64,000 nucleotides of DNA from Melieria omissa (Eukaryota > Arthropoda > Insecta > Diptera > Ulidiidae), in contig OZ020269.1 of NCBI GenBank assembly GCA_963971225.1, positions 22,380,921 through 22,444,920 of the forward strand, read 5' to 3'. Below are positions 10,171 through 23,229 of this stretch, in pieces. The notes under the pieces are model-generated. The model had not been told where the DNA came from, made no database searches, and saw only the letters and a list, made by a program, of their open reading frames with translations. Both the position numbers and the translations under genes were made by a program. The first letter of the stretch is position 1. Each line of letters begins with the position of its first letter.

Positions 10171-13100
10171 CTTCTCTCTTTCGGCTTTTTGTCCAATAGA
10201 ATTTGCATATTTTGTATTTCATGGCCTACTTCTATTCACTGAAAGAAATCGTAATTCAGCGCTTCAAAGCTAAATTGTCTCATGATGGCCTTGTACGAAA
10301 ATTATCATCAACTGTTCTGATTGTAAATTTACACTGCATTCATGTTTTTGAATTCCCCTCCCATCGACGATACACTAAAAGCAAATTCTGTAGAGTCCTT
10401 TTAAAGCATTTCAAATGAAATTCTGATACACAATAAATTACATTATCGGATGAAATGTTTCCATAGAAGTGTCAAATCAATCAATACGCATTCGGTTAAT
10501 AGTCGAAATGCTTTTTCATTGAAACATTTCCAAGCCTTTTGTGCACAGATAAAACCATCATTTATTTTCGAAAGCGAAAGCGCCATTTAGATTTAATATC
10601 CAAGGCTCAAAGTGTCATTTCGTCTAATGCGCAAATAAGCCGCCGCCTAAAAATAGAGCGGACAACGGGCGCAACGTGATGCTGCGCGGCTGGCAGTTGT
10701 TGTTGCCAGCCAGGAAAGATGGCACGCAGCCGAAGAAACTATGCGATGTGTGCAAGTAATAATGGCACATCTGCAGTCGGCACGCGTATTGAAACGATTC
10801 GAAACGATGCTCAATGAGTCGAAATATTTAGTGTTGTTTTTTTGGTTTCTACTGTTGTTCTTGTTGTTGTTGATGGCTGATAAGCGCGCAATGATTGTGG
10901 CCGGAAATGAAAATATGAAACGGAAATGAGCGCAGTTTGGATGCTCGTATGGGCCGAAGCAGGTTTCTCTGATAAGTTTTATGACGTTCAAGGAAGCTTT
11001 TGCGGCTTTAAACCCAGCAAATGCACAAAGCAATCTAACGATGAAGTGGCCAAAATAAAACAAGATATTTATTTATATATAACATGAAAAAATGTATATA
11101 TGTATAGAAACATCTAAAAATAAAAACATGTAACTATATGTGGTGACATGACATGAGTGCCAGCACTTTGCTGTTTCTCAACCAAACCAAAAGCATGAAG
11201 CGGCATAAAACAAATAAAACCAGCGCATGAAGCTGCTGGAGTGTAGCGTGACATACATGCATACATACATATGTAACTAGAAATGTATGTTTCTTTGTAT
11301 GTGTGGTGTTAAGATTTATCAAACACACATTTGAGTGAGGACAACAATTAATTTGGTGTCTGCTGTCCGTTTTTTTGTGGCAGATAACAAGAAATTTTTA
11401 CATAAAAAAGGGAAATGCATAAAATATTCTTACAAAAAGGATAAACCGCAATGACGTTGCACAATAAATTTTAAAAGCTTTAAAAGATTTCCTTTTTTCC
11501 TAAACAAATCCCAAGTCGAGAACGCACACAGATTTGATTTCTTAGTCTTTTATAAAAAATTTGCATAAATCGGTTTGCATGTGAGATGTCAGTACACGCA
11601 CACACACACACACACGCGTCAGAAATTGCCTCATCACACAAGGCGATGGCTGCGCCTTGTCGGCATTATCAACAACAGCAACAACAATGCAGCGAGAGGC
11701 AACAGAATAAATATGACAAAATCATGATGTCATAATTTATCATCAGACACTGTTGAGTCTTTTTTTCTTGTTGTTTTTTTTCCATACTCATTCTTTGGTC
11801 GATTGCTATTTTTTTGCTTCTTTGCTGATTTTTCACTTTGCTGTGTGCGCTGTGTTGTGTTGTTGTTGGTTGTGGGCTTAAAAAACATGACTTCAAGTGA
11901 AAATCTTGACTGGTGCTGCAGCTTGGGGCATTGAATTGCATTGCAAACAACAACAACAACAACAACCACATAATACCAGTAAATCAAAACAGCAAATACG
12001 ATTATGAAATTGCTTTCATTTGCTGCCAACATTGGATGTCATTTATCATTGACGCTTGTCGCTTGTCGCTTGTCGCTTGGCGCCTATGGAGGACACTAAC
12101 CATTCAACTTGTACGACACATTCGCATACATGCAAACAAAGCTAAGAGGATATGCATATTAGATCGATCGATATATATGTGTGTGTGTGCTTGTAAAGTG
12201 TGCACTGGAGCTGCAATGCCGTTGCTTCTAATATGTAAAAAAAAACGAAGATACCTTCGCATAAATCTCTCTCTTGCAAGTAAAGTTAAATATTATGCAT
12301 TGTGCAATTTTCTTGATTGTTGGCAGAGGACTATGACGCCACAGAGACAACTAAGCACATGACTCTTTCAAGCTTTATTGGAAAAAATTTGGAAAAAAAA
12401 TTGTATAGTGCAGCAGCAGATACTTTTTGTATGTATGGTAGGCACAGTTTTGGGCTTAAATTTCATTTTCCATAGTTTATACTGAAGTGGCAATTACTCA
12501 TAGGTATTTGATTTGACATATTCCCGCACAAAATTAATCCAGAGGTACTAAGTAAATCACAGCAGCTAAGATGCTCACAGGTATAAAAAAAGCATTGCTT
12601 GTGCTTAAACTTAGTCTCAGTTTCATTCAATTAGTCTCAGTCACTGAAAATTCCCATCTAAACCTGCACGTGTGCAACTTTTGACGTAATGAAGTGCAGT
12701 GCAAGTTCATATAAATGCCACACTTACTGGAAACCCACTCAAACACGCACACTCTGCACATCTGCTGGCAACAGTTGCGCCACTAAATCGCAAGTAGGCC
12801 CTGTTGGTGCATTTATTAGTCCGATAAGATAAAGTTCAAGTGGCGCACATGGGATTTCATTTTTGTGGGAGTGGGGATTCCATAGAAAAAAACACATTTT
12901 CCACCCGAAATAAGAATTTTTAACAAAAACATATGAGAGGTTTGAACTCCTAGAACCCCCCTTTTTTTGGAGCAGTTATTTATAATTTCCAACTCAAGTG
13001 CTGCAAGTAATGCATGAGCACACTTAATAACTGCAGAACAACTTATTTCATTTACGCAAAGTGCAGAAAGTGTTCTTTAGCTCATTTCAAGTACGATGTC

Positions 13101-13439
13101 TACTTTAGCAAAATGAGAGATGTGAACTTAGTTTTCAAGAGCACAAATGCATTTTTGCATTTCATTATTAAGTTTGGTTGATTAAAAACGCAAAACTTTG
13201 CTTTCGATTAAGGATTTTGGAGGCCTGCCAGTTATTTTCTACAAATTTACATGTCGTCGGCATAGAGTGAAAAAGTTCTACGTCCACTTTTTTTTTTTAA
13301 ATATAAAAAAGCTAATATTAGAAAACTAATATTTCTAATATTTAAAAAAAATGTAATAATGCAAAAAATACAACTATTAATTTGAATTTCTTAATAAAAC
13401 TATTTATTTCTACAGCGTTTTTGTCTCTCCTGTAAAATT
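10171..13439. other. Gene-free spacer
   Basis: Mixed unique sequence. It contains a fourfold TTGTCGC-type heptamer repeat at about 12050-12082, a CA run at about 11600-11616 and CAA runs near 11665 and 11950. ORFs up to 149 codons (11913-12362) are low-complexity and lack domains. The palindromic stretch near 13310-13345 (ctaatattagaaaactaatat) is AT-rich. No gene or transposon was recognised. Confidence 0.5.
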
Positions 13440-14578
13440 TGAAAAACTGGACTTAGCACCTATACAAGTTCTCTTGAGGAGCCGTCGGCGGTACGCTTGA
13501 AAGAATAAACGCGGAAGTTTTTGCGGGTGCTTTATTTGGTATTCAAAACACGAATGATAATACATATAATGTTACAGTGGACAACACAAACGGCCGGACA
13601 CGGTCGGGCATCGAGCATCGATAGGTAGCACAAAAATGTCGACAAAAACTGCAATATGGGTTGTATTTGTTGATGATTATAGTTGCAAAATCCGAATTGA
13701 AATCCTACCTGCTCCTTCTCAAAAGTTATTCATATTTTTATATTTCGAATCGGGACAATTTGTAACAACACATGACAACAAAAAACCAAATTTTTTCTGT
13801 TGCATGGAGTTTTTCTACTGTTTCTTCCTAATGTGGGTGCGCTGATTTCGAATCTACCCTCAGATTTTTTCTAGAAGCTCTAGTTATTGAGATATAGGTA
13901 CCTTATCATTTTTTATACTTTTTCCATATTTTTGATCGTAATTTCTAAACCAAAAAACCGATTGACATGATTTTCACCTTATCGCATTAACAACACCGCA
14001 CGGCTTCTTTTCCGATGCAAAGTAATTTTATAAGTTTTAAAATGCTGCGGTAATTGGACCTCAAAGCCGGAAAATATGGAATTTTAAGGCGTTTTCTTTG
14101 ATGGTCAAAAACATACACATTTTTTTGTAAATCAATTAACGATTTGGTGTATAATGGAAGCCGACACATCAAGCAATACAACACAGCCAAATTATTTGGC
14201 AGAATACACATTCGCATCAAAATAATAGCAAAAATGTACCATAGCCATTTTCATCACTTTTCATACTTTTTCCTTAAAAAATTAGGGACCTCAAAATATG
14301 CAAAGCTTTTATTTTTTTTTTTTTATTCTTTTTGTTTTTTGCTTGTATTTCCGACTATAAATGGAACATATGAAAGAACATATTTTGAGGAATTTTAAGA
14401 ATATTTTACCTACCTATCGATGCTTCCTGCCTACCGTGCGGAGCCGGTAGAATTGGGAAGTGGAACATAAGTACAAAGGGGAACTGGAAGGGAGAGGATT
14501 TGAATTGTGCAGGATCCGCAGAACATTGGAACGAATCATTTAAATATGTTATGGTGGCCTGCGTTGTCTCTGGCAACA
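13440..14578 (-). mobile_element. Possible non-coding flank (LTR/UTR-like) of the BEL/Pao remnant, interrupted
   Basis: Read on the minus strand, the gag remnant ends at 14579 and is followed by non-coding sequence. At about 13520-13535 the minus strand has CAAATAAAGCACCC, an AATAAA poly(A)-type signal, as near an LTR or 3' end. Between lies a block of about 780 bp bounded by a perfect 15-bp inverted repeat (13614-13628 and 14410-14424), probably a later insertion. No second LTR copy was found, so the LTR call is an inference. Confidence 0.3.
13614..14424. repeat. Perfect 15-bp inverted repeats bounding about 780 bp
   Basis: AGCATCGATAGGTAG at 13614-13628 is exactly reverse-complemented at 14410-14424. 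The enclosed AT-rich sequence holds only short ORFs of unknown nature (69 codons at 13636, 84 codons at 14144). It may be a small transposon with terminal inverted repeats or chance symmetry around the palindrome ATCGAT. No target-site duplication was found. Confidence 0.4.
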
Positions 14579-15102
14579 TTAAGTGTGGAGCTCCTCGATG
14601 AGCCGCCCCAATGCCTCCAAGGCCCGCTCGATGAGTGTGCGGGCTCTCACGCGCGGCTCCGGGGTTTCCTTTAAGTGATTAGCTAGCGCCCAGCTGCTGC
14701 CTTGGTCGAAGGACGGTTGACTTGACGTGTTAGCCGGTTCGCGATGGCGGAGCGCTGAACCGGGCGCTTCGCTTGAGTGGGCTGCTGCCGGGGATGTTGC
14801 GGCTTCTTGCCGCCCTTTGTTGTGGCCTTGGGCGCCGCTGCTGTGGCTGGCCTCTCGCCGAAGTGCAGCATGGTATGGTGCGCTCGGCCGCACTTGCTGC
14901 AGCGAACGGTGGAGCTGCACCGAGCGGTAAGGTGGGACCGCGCCAGACAGTTCTTGCAGTAGCCCTGGGCGCGGGCTAACTGCTGTCGCTGCTGTGGTGC
15001 CATCGCCAGGAAGGCACGGCAATACCTGATGCCGTGCAGGTGGTGGCACAGCCGGCACTGCTGGATCAGATGCTGCTTCCTGGTTGCCCTGCAAGAAACC
15101 AT
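14579..15102 (-). pseudogene. Retrotransposon gag zinc-knuckle remnant (BEL/Pao type)
   Basis: The minus-strand frame beginning near 15102 encodes 139 residues. It contains paired cysteines CRLC at 16-19, a perfect CCHC zinc knuckle (C49-x2-C52-x4-H57-x4-C62) and a third C68-x2-C71-x3-HH motif ending TMLH at 80. This arrangement is typical of gag proteins of BEL/Pao LTR retrotransposons, which package the element RNA in cytoplasmic particles. An Arg/Lys/Pro-rich tail follows. The reading then shifts frame; a segment ending in ALEALGRLIEELHT closes the other frame at 14579. The N-terminal capsid part is absent. It lies downstream of integrase sequence, the reverse of the normal order. Confidence 0.7.
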
Positions 15103-15690
15103 AAAAGTCCATGACTAGAGGGCTGCCATTCATTGGGGGGAAGTAGGTCATCTTTAATGACGACTATTTCATCTTCTTCCACTTCTCTTTGCGGATACTT
15201 TCACTTATAACGTTTGTGGAGATCCTTGAGATATTCGTGCGCCCATCGTCGGGCAAATTGATGATGGAGGACTTTGAGTTGAGCACTCGGCTTCGTGGGG
15301 GGCGGCGAGAGGAGCGCCTCGGAGAAAGTGGCCAGGGGTCTGAGACACTAAATCGCTAGGGTCCTGCGATTGAGGAGAGAGCGGACATGAATTAAGTGTC
15401 CCTTCAATTCTAGTAAGAAGAGTCGTAAACTCTTCGTATGTAAACTTATGAGAGCCGGCTACCTTTTTAACCCTTTCCGACATGAAAATAATCCGGTGGG
15501 TCTTGAAGCTTTTGACTGCCGACTCCCATAGTCCTCCCGGTCGAGAATGTCTTGGACGATTTTTCTCGACAATTTGGCAAAGTCTCTGGAACGTTTTGCC
15601 GTTGTCGATCATGATTTTGAGAGGTAGCCCTCGTCGACCAGTGAATCGGGCAAATGCTGCGCTGAACGCTAAAAGTAGGCACACTAAATA
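15103..15690 (-). pseudogene. BEL/Pao-type integrase remnant
   Basis: A 159-codon minus-strand frame (15684-15205) matches the integrase of BEL/Pao elements: GRRGLPLKIMIDNGKTF (catalytic Asp at 27), GGLWESAVKSFKTH (Glu at 54), then LTRIEGTLNSCPLSP and DLVSQTPGHFLRGAPL. The Asp-to-Glu gap is only 26 residues, shorter than expected, so sequence is missing between them. After GAPL the frame shifts, and the other frames continue with RRWAHEYLKDLHKRY, a stop, then EEDEIVVIKDDLLPPNEW, the usual integrase C-terminal end. No reverse transcriptase or RNase H lies upstream. It directly abuts the gag remnant at about 15102-15115. It cannot encode a working enzyme. Confidence 0.85.
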
Positions 15691-16806
15691 AAAGAGATTT
15701 ACAACTCAGAAATTAAACATTTTCAGAAAAGGCAAACAACTGTTTGATTTTGCTGAAGAAATTCAATTAACATACAAACAGACAGGTTTTTTCAGTAAAA
15801 AAATGAAGAAAATAAAATAATTAAAGATGTGTACTGTAAATGGATTATATGAAAAAGTAGATTTTGAAAAATTTGAAATTTTTTACTATTTTGTATTTAG
15901 ACTACAATATATAAAATAGTAAGGAAAACTAAAAGCTGAAATTACCAAAAATTGCCCAACCCCTGAGATAAAGATGAGCTAAATTTTAACCAATAGGCAT
16001 CACATGTGTCCAAACAATTGTACAATTTTCCTTTCAGACTTGGAAGTTTTGCCATTGACTGCTAAGAGCGCACTTGTGTGTTTCTTCTGATTGTCATCTG
16101 CTTCGTACGGAAAGCCTGCTACTGAATTATTTGCGTGCGTGCCCAGGATTTCAATGCACCTGCCAAGACACTTTGTCAATATTATTATACAGTAAAGAAG
16201 ATTTTATTTCGACGCAATTTTTCGCTGCGGTACAAAAATACCAGGGAAGAGCTTCAATTTGTTTTGACATTGAAAGAAACGAAAAAGAACTTTTTGCCTT
16301 TAAACACTAATTACACTAAACACTGAAAAACAATACGAATTATACAATAGTAAACACAATGGTACAACTAAAACGAATACAAAGCAACAACAACAACAAC
16401 AACAAGTCATATATAACAAGAAATCAGCAAATGTGCCAAAAAGACGAAATGCACAACAATAGCAAAAGAAAAATCCGCCCATAACGCTGACCACATCCAA
16501 TGTACAACAACTACGAATGTATGTTAAACAAGAACCACTAATGTACGACAGTGACAACAATCACTGCTTAATATAACAACAATCACAAAGACACTTCAAT
16601 CACTACGATGTGACAGACAAACAGTCACACACATATACACAGACAAGTCGATATGAGGACAATGCTGGCGGAACCTTGACGTATCACCTGATGCATGTCG
16701 TTTCACATGATGCATGTGATCCATGTGATACGCCAATAGACGTCATCCAGCTGTCACAGCGATGCCAATGAAACGAGAAAAGCCAAAAGTGAATGTTGTC
16801 TGTATG

Positions 16807-16850
<44 letters not shown>

Positions 16851-16919
16851 CTCAGAACAATGAAGTGATTCGGATTGAGACAATGACAGTTCGTGCACTA
16901 GCGGCATTATCGAATTTTT
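15691..16919. other. Gene-free spacer with a GT microsatellite and a dense dyad
   Basis: Unique sequence containing CAA runs (about 16385-16405), a nested inverted repeat at 16675-16745 and a (GT)n tract at about 16808-16849. No coding region was recognised. Confidence 0.55.
16808..16849. repeat. (GT)n dinucleotide microsatellite
   Basis: About 20 uninterrupted GT units following atgctat and ending in gactcagaac. Confidence 0.95.
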
Positions 16920-18330
16920 TTACTGTTGAAAATAGTTTGCAAAAATGAAAAAAAATGTAATTAAAGTTGTAATGACAATTGAAAAGTGTTGTCCTATTAC
17001 GATAATAAAATTTTATTTAAGATATATAAAATTTATGACTTAATTTTTATTTCATATTTATTTTGTATTATTTTTTCATATTATTTTCGTGTTACATATT
17101 TTAATTTAATTCCATATTTTTACTTTAATTTATTTTTAATCAAATTTAATTTTTTGTAATAAAGCAGTTACAATTTGTATATTTTGGTATGAATTTTTTA
17201 TTTTTGGAATTGATTTTTTATATAATTTACTTTGTATATGATACCTTTTTTATTATAAAATAATAAAATAATTAAACATTTTTTAAATGTAAAATTCGTA
17301 TATTCATTACATATTTTTATTACGTATAATTTTTTTCATATTATTATTTTAATACACATTTTTATTTATATTTCATATTTTTATTTATATTTCATAATTT
17401 TGTTGTTTTAAATTTAATTTTTTTTTTAAATTAAAATTATTTTATTTTGTTTTTAAACAGTAAGAAATTTTGGTAGTCTTTTATTTAATTGTTTATATGA
17501 TATTTTTTTTATTTTAAATTGAAACTAAATGTATATTATTTAAAAACCAATTTCAGTTTAATTTTCGAACGGTTTTTTCAGAAATGAGAAACTTTGAAAT
17601 TTTTTTAAAATTCTAAATTCTGTGCTCCTAGATTTTGTAATTTCATGTTAAATTTTTCTTTTATTTAAAAAAATTATTTTTATTTTGTTATTTTTTAATC
17701 GCTTAGTAAGAAATATTAGAAAATTGAGAGATCCTTATTTTATGATAGTAACAATTTTTTTTGGTATAAAGTTTTTACAACTTCTGAATTGAGTTTTTAT
17801 TCAAATTTATCCTTTTTCTTTTTCCAATGATATTTTTTTTAATTAGAACTAAATGTTTAATATATAAAAACTAATTTCGCTCTAAGTTTCAAACGGTTTA
17901 TTAAGTAATGAGAAAGTTCATAATTTTGATTTGTTTCATTAAAATTTAGTGTATTTTATTTAAAAACAATTTCCACTTTAATTTTCCAATGGTTTATTGA
18001 ATAATGAGAACATTTTATTTTAAATTTATTTAAATTTTTTTTTAATTCTAAAATCTGTGATTCTAGATTATGTGATTTGATTTTTTTCTTTTTTTAATTT
18101 TATTATGATAATTTTGTTATTTTGATTTCTTAATTTTTTAATCGGTTATCAAGCAGTAAGAGATTTTTGGAATTTAGTATATAAATTTCTTAGTGTATAT
18201 TAATTTCTTAATTGATTTAATTTTATCTCTTACTTTTTCCAATGAAATTTTTTTTAATTAAAACTTCACTTCATTTTCACTTTAATTTTCAAACGGTTTA
18301 TTGAGTAATAAGAAAGTTCAAAATTTTGCT
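16920..18330. repeat. Very AT-rich low-complexity block
   Basis: About 1.4 kb composed mostly of A/T runs. Degenerate recurrent phrases such as caaacggtttattgagtaatgag (near 17890, 17985, 18290) and ttttcaatttaat-like strings suggest an ancient tandem structure with a unit of roughly 200-400 bp. No ORF of interest. Confidence 0.6.
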
Positions 18331-21300
18331 TTTAATTGCTAAATTATGTGACACTCGCAATAAGCACAGAAGTCAAGGTTCAAGTTTCCAGCATGCGTTG
18401 TCATTGATGCTTGATGCTTTTTTAGCCTTTGGGCCTTTAAACTTTAGTCTCATTACGGCACTTGAAATCGATTACAATCCACTCATTCTCCACCACATTC
18501 CAGTCCAAAGGACGTAACGTTGTGCCCTCTTTGACATTTCAGGTGAACCGAGCAGACAATCTAACGGCATGAAGACTTGTTTGCACGTCAGCAGCTCAAA
18601 GTCAGCGCGCCGCTCAGTGCTTACATGTCAAACGCCCATTCACCGAATATTCCATCCAAAATCGGTGCCCTTTGCACCGCACACCCTTTGCACGCAACCG
18701 AACGTTGTTGTCACTCGTCCGCCAATTGTCAAATGCGAAATGTCGATTTGACAAATTCTGTCAAGTTTTAGTTGCGTTGGCGTTGCCAGTTTAATTGCGC
18801 CCGGCCTTCACTGTAAATACTTAATTAAATTTGTTGAAAAGTCAATGCGGCGCGCGTATGGCAACGCCTGCGCACTCGTTGTCGCCACCTTTTTTCGGCA
18901 GTTGCAGCCGCTGCGGCAAATCCAATTAACGCAAAAATTGAATTTTCACAGCTGCATTTCGCCGCTAGTTGCGCTAGTGGGGGCGCGTCGCCAGCCAGTC
19001 GGTCGGTCGGTCGGTGTGCGTGCGCGAGCGCCTTCGCATTCGATGCGTGCGCGAAACTTTGTTAATTAGTGAATGATAATGGGCGTAAATGACGCTTTGA
19101 CGTGAAACTTATTGCGTTTTAATTATTGCTTTACTTTGAAATCAGCCCCGACTGGCGTTATAGTGTTGTCCTTCGCTTGATTGCTGCAAATGAGCGATTT
19201 CAAGCAAAATTCAAGGCGAAAATTGCAATGCAATTTTTTATGATTGGAATTGCTTTTTTGAGTATTTCGGCTGTATGATTTTTGAGAGAAAAGTGGAAAA
19301 CATAATTCGTCCACCTTGCTGATGCTAAGTTTGATTGATCACTGTCAATTGTTGCAATTGTTGTCATTGTTGATGCTGTAGAGTGTGAAGCTCTTCAAAA
19401 ATTCACCGATTTGATGACTGCATACTGCTTATTGCTGATCAGGGTTCTTAGCTTACTTGTCCAAAGTTGGATTTATTTTAAACTAGAGCCCATCCAGCCA
19501 AATGGCTGGTGGATCTCAACTCAGTATACCTGTGAAAACTCGCTCTGTAAGTTCCACCTATGTCTGAATTTTCGACTTGCACAGTGTAATTTAAAAATTT
19601 GTAATTTCTCCTGTACAAATCTGTAGCGAAAGGATTAATGCACAGAAAATATCAGCAACAGCATCAACTATGACAACAGTAATCAGTTAGTTCTAATCAT
19701 TAGTTACTAATGATAGTCTAATCTTCTACATTGGTGGAGAATCCATCGACCAACCTTTGTAACTAACACAAGGCAGTAGTTTTGTTGAGACCAAAAATTC
19801 CCCAGAGGAGTTAAGACGAAACAATTTCCTATCTAAGGGCACAAATTTAGGTACAAAGAAAAACATTTTCTCTCTATTGACTCTACCTAAAAATAAAGCG
19901 CCTGAAGTTGTTGACAGCAGACTTTACCACGCAAAACAAACCTTCAGCACGAATTTTTTGCAAGAGAACCAAGAACCAAATTCATTGGATCAATTTTTTA
20001 AAATGAGTACTAAATTTTAGTGAATAGGGACTACTTCCTACAATTTCTTTAACACAATTCTCAGCCCACATACCTCACAGCTAGTAATGGAATAAAGACG
20101 AGACTCCAAGTTGGATAGGAAATAGGAAGTAATGTGCTGTATGAGAACTCTATAAAGAAAAGATTCTATCTAACAAACTTCTGCAGCCTCTTCTAGTCAG
20201 AAATACTACTTTCAAACTTTCGTCTCTAATAAAACACACAATTGTCCTTTTAAAACCTCCTGCAATATTTCTGATAGTCGGACTGCAACTAAAGCTCTCA
20301 AGAAGATTTCCTTTACTTCGAAAGTGATTGCTCGTTTTTTCTCCTTTTTTAAACGATCCTGTTCATCAAAAACTGTATGGGCATTCCATCACCCTATCAC
20401 CAATTCTACACGGACTATTATAACCTATTCTATTTTTAGTACTATGGGTTATGTTAAGTAGAGAAGTATATGCGGCACAGAGGAGGCCAAAGTGGCTCAT
20501 TGTAAGTTCCTTCTTTAATTGTTTTGGAGCTAAACAATAAGTCTCAATCTGGGTCAAACTAGATAAAGGGGAACAGATTTGAAATTTCAACTCGGAATCT
20601 TGACCTATGGAGTTGGCGTTCCTGCAGAGCCAGACAGTGGTGCAGAAAATGTTGAATTATTTCTACTTCTTATTCATCTCCGTAGCTTCTGTAGACATCA
20701 CTTGACGAGAGGCGCCATTTGACAAGCTTAGATTCAATGGCGCATTGTCCAGTAATGACAACAACGAGCTGCCTACTAGAGGTTCGACTCAGGGACAGTG
20801 CATATTGCGTTTTTCTTCAAAGAAAGGGAGGACCATAGTGCCCCGCAGGTGCTACAATCTGCTCTGCTGTCCATAAGGACTCGATGTTCTTTTTGCTCAA
20901 ACAGTCATTAAACATATACAGGACAGATACCAGAGGCAGCACTGAGCTATATACTTCGGTGGTAGGCAAGGTGACCCCCATCTGCTACTTATATACTATA
21001 CCCTGTACTCAATCTTTACTTGTATCCTGCCCTATCAAATGGAACTTTGTATCTTTTTTTATAAGTCTACGAGTACCCAAAATTATACCATCTTTAGAAC
21101 CTTCAGTTCAAATTGGCATTATACCCTCTCTTATATCATATAAATATAATCTTTTCATATCATATCTTAGAAAAGCTACAAGTAAAATGTACATCTATGA
21201 AGATCCTATCACACATTCTACCTCTACAACATTCTGTCTTAAATACCTACATGTGTTTTATAATATTTTGAATATTCTTATCCATATCCTTAATCGCATT

Positions 21301-23229
21301 TATCCTATTTTTCATTATTCCATTGCTTATCCCATTACTTCGTTTATCGTGCATTTGTTTGAAGTATTTTATTCCGTTTCCTACTACACATTGTAAGATA
21401 GTGAATGATTTAAACGGTTTAGATGCTTAAATCTTTCTAATGAGACCAATTCATTCCAACTAAAGCATATCCTTGCTTCTATCAGTATTGAAAATCACTT
21501 ATTACCTTACAATTGGTGCCGTCATAATCCTTGTCGCATTGCTGTTGGCCGACGCCAAACAGCTTTACGGGTCTAATGCCACTTGTGCCACATATTCAAA
21601 GCCGCTTAGCATGACGCAGCCGGAACGCTCTAAGACATTCTGAAGGACATAGTCTGTTGATGTGCTGCTCTGTGTTTTGATTGCTGTGGTGTGGTGGGGT
21701 CTGTTGGAGCTTTGAGGTGCTGTGATAATTTCGCGGGTCATTAAAATCACAAAAGCCATAGTCATCGCATGGAAATGCTACAATCTCAGGCTAATAAACG
21801 TACACAATGTCATGCAGCAATTGCAGCAACAACAACAAAATTGTAATGACAACCATCACAACTACACACACACACACCCACGCGCACACAGCAATGACAT
21901 TTGCAGACAGTTGTCACTTCATGGCGACGCCACATCAACTCGGCAACAACAACAACAACGAAAGCAAAAAATCAAAAGCCGTAACAACATGCACAACAAC
22001 ATATTAGCCATGACAGCAATAATAGCGACAGCAACAACAACAACAACAACCAAAACAAGGAAGACAATTGAAATGATTTCAGTGCTGGGTCCAGTGCGGC
22101 TGGCGCGCCTCATGCCGTCAGCCAAAATTACGCATAATTGACATTTCATGGCGGACGACTGCACGCAGCGGCGTACAGGGTTTTGGCCGCTTAATGGCTG
22201 ACTGCGCTGCCGTTCCGCCTTCCTTGCGCAACCAAACACACACCGGGCGGTGTGAGTTGTCAGATGGCTGGGCGGCGGCGCGGCGGGTCGGTCGTTAGCG
22301 GCGAGACGTGTCGCGCATGACGTTGTAATTTTCGTTGATGTTACCATAAAATTCTATGATGCAAATACAATTCACTTCGCGCCAACAGCCGCTGCAATCG
22401 CTGCCGTCAGCAGCGTCACGCGCGCCATGACTCCGCCAGCAGCGCGACGAGTAATTTAAATTGCAATTGTGCTGGCGCATTAATATGTGTGTGTGTGTGT
22501 AAGTGTTGTATATGTGTGTGTTTGTACAAGTGTGCGGCACATTCGAGCAACATTGAAGCGCACAGCTGGCGCAGCATAATTTTGCTTGAACGCTTCGTAA
22601 TGCGCCACGGCTGACGGAAGCGGAGTAAGCGGTCAGCAGCCTGCGGTGGCTGCCAGTGCGTCGTACTGGTGCAGTTACGATGCAATCAACTCGCAACTGC
22701 TTTGAATGCACAACGCAACTGTGCACGTTTGTGTCTTGCAGCTGACAAAACTTGCGGCCAAATTTTGGCTGCTTCCATGCGAAGACAGAATTTTAATGCT
22801 TTCAGGTCTGAGTCGAAGTTTATTGAAAGATTTTTCAATTTTTGATAGAGTGAGTGGTGTTAGAATTGAAAATTGAATTGAAAACTTGCAAATATTTAAA
22901 AATTATAATGTTTGTCAATTTATAAAATGTTTCGGTATCTTAAAAAATGGAAATAAATCAGCGGCATCTGATACTCATAACGCGCACTCACAGCGGGCAA
23001 AAATGCCTGAATCTTAGGTTACAAAACGCGTTTGATGTAGAAAATGTTCAATGAAACTGAGAGACCCACCTCTAGCTACTAATCTGCTGGATTCTTACCG
23101 ACTAACTCCCTCCCCGATGGGTCGGATATTGGCTAAAGCGGACCACATAGCGAAATACTTTTCGACCTCATGAAGCAAGGTTTGGATCTCTCCTAATCAC
23201 TATATCACACTTTATATACTTGTAGAAAA
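18331..23229. other. Gene-free spacer, partly GC-richer unique sequence
   Basis: Unique sequence with a GC-richer island at about 18780-19060 that includes a (GGTC)n run near 19000, and another at 22140-22480. The longest ORF, 170 codons at 20884-21396, is hydrophobic and AT-driven, has no recognisable domain and no supporting signals. CAA and CA runs occur at 21820-21885 and 22030-22050. The GC-richer islands could be regulatory DNA, but nothing specific can be shown. Confidence 0.5.

Noticed and set aside
14727..14979. Plus-strand ORFs of 61-68 codons rich in Ala/Gly/Trp
   Set aside because: Antisense shadows of the GC-rich gag remnant on the minus strand.
20884..21396. 170-codon hydrophobic ORF as a membrane protein gene
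   Set aside because: Codon and residue use follow AT-rich base composition, no domain or supporting signal was seen, and the flanks hold no promoter or poly(A) evidence.
22065..22135. Fragment reading VRLARLMPSAK as an R1-type LINE remnant
   Set aside because: Only a short match to the TRLARLMPN stretch at 52796, with no similarity on either side.
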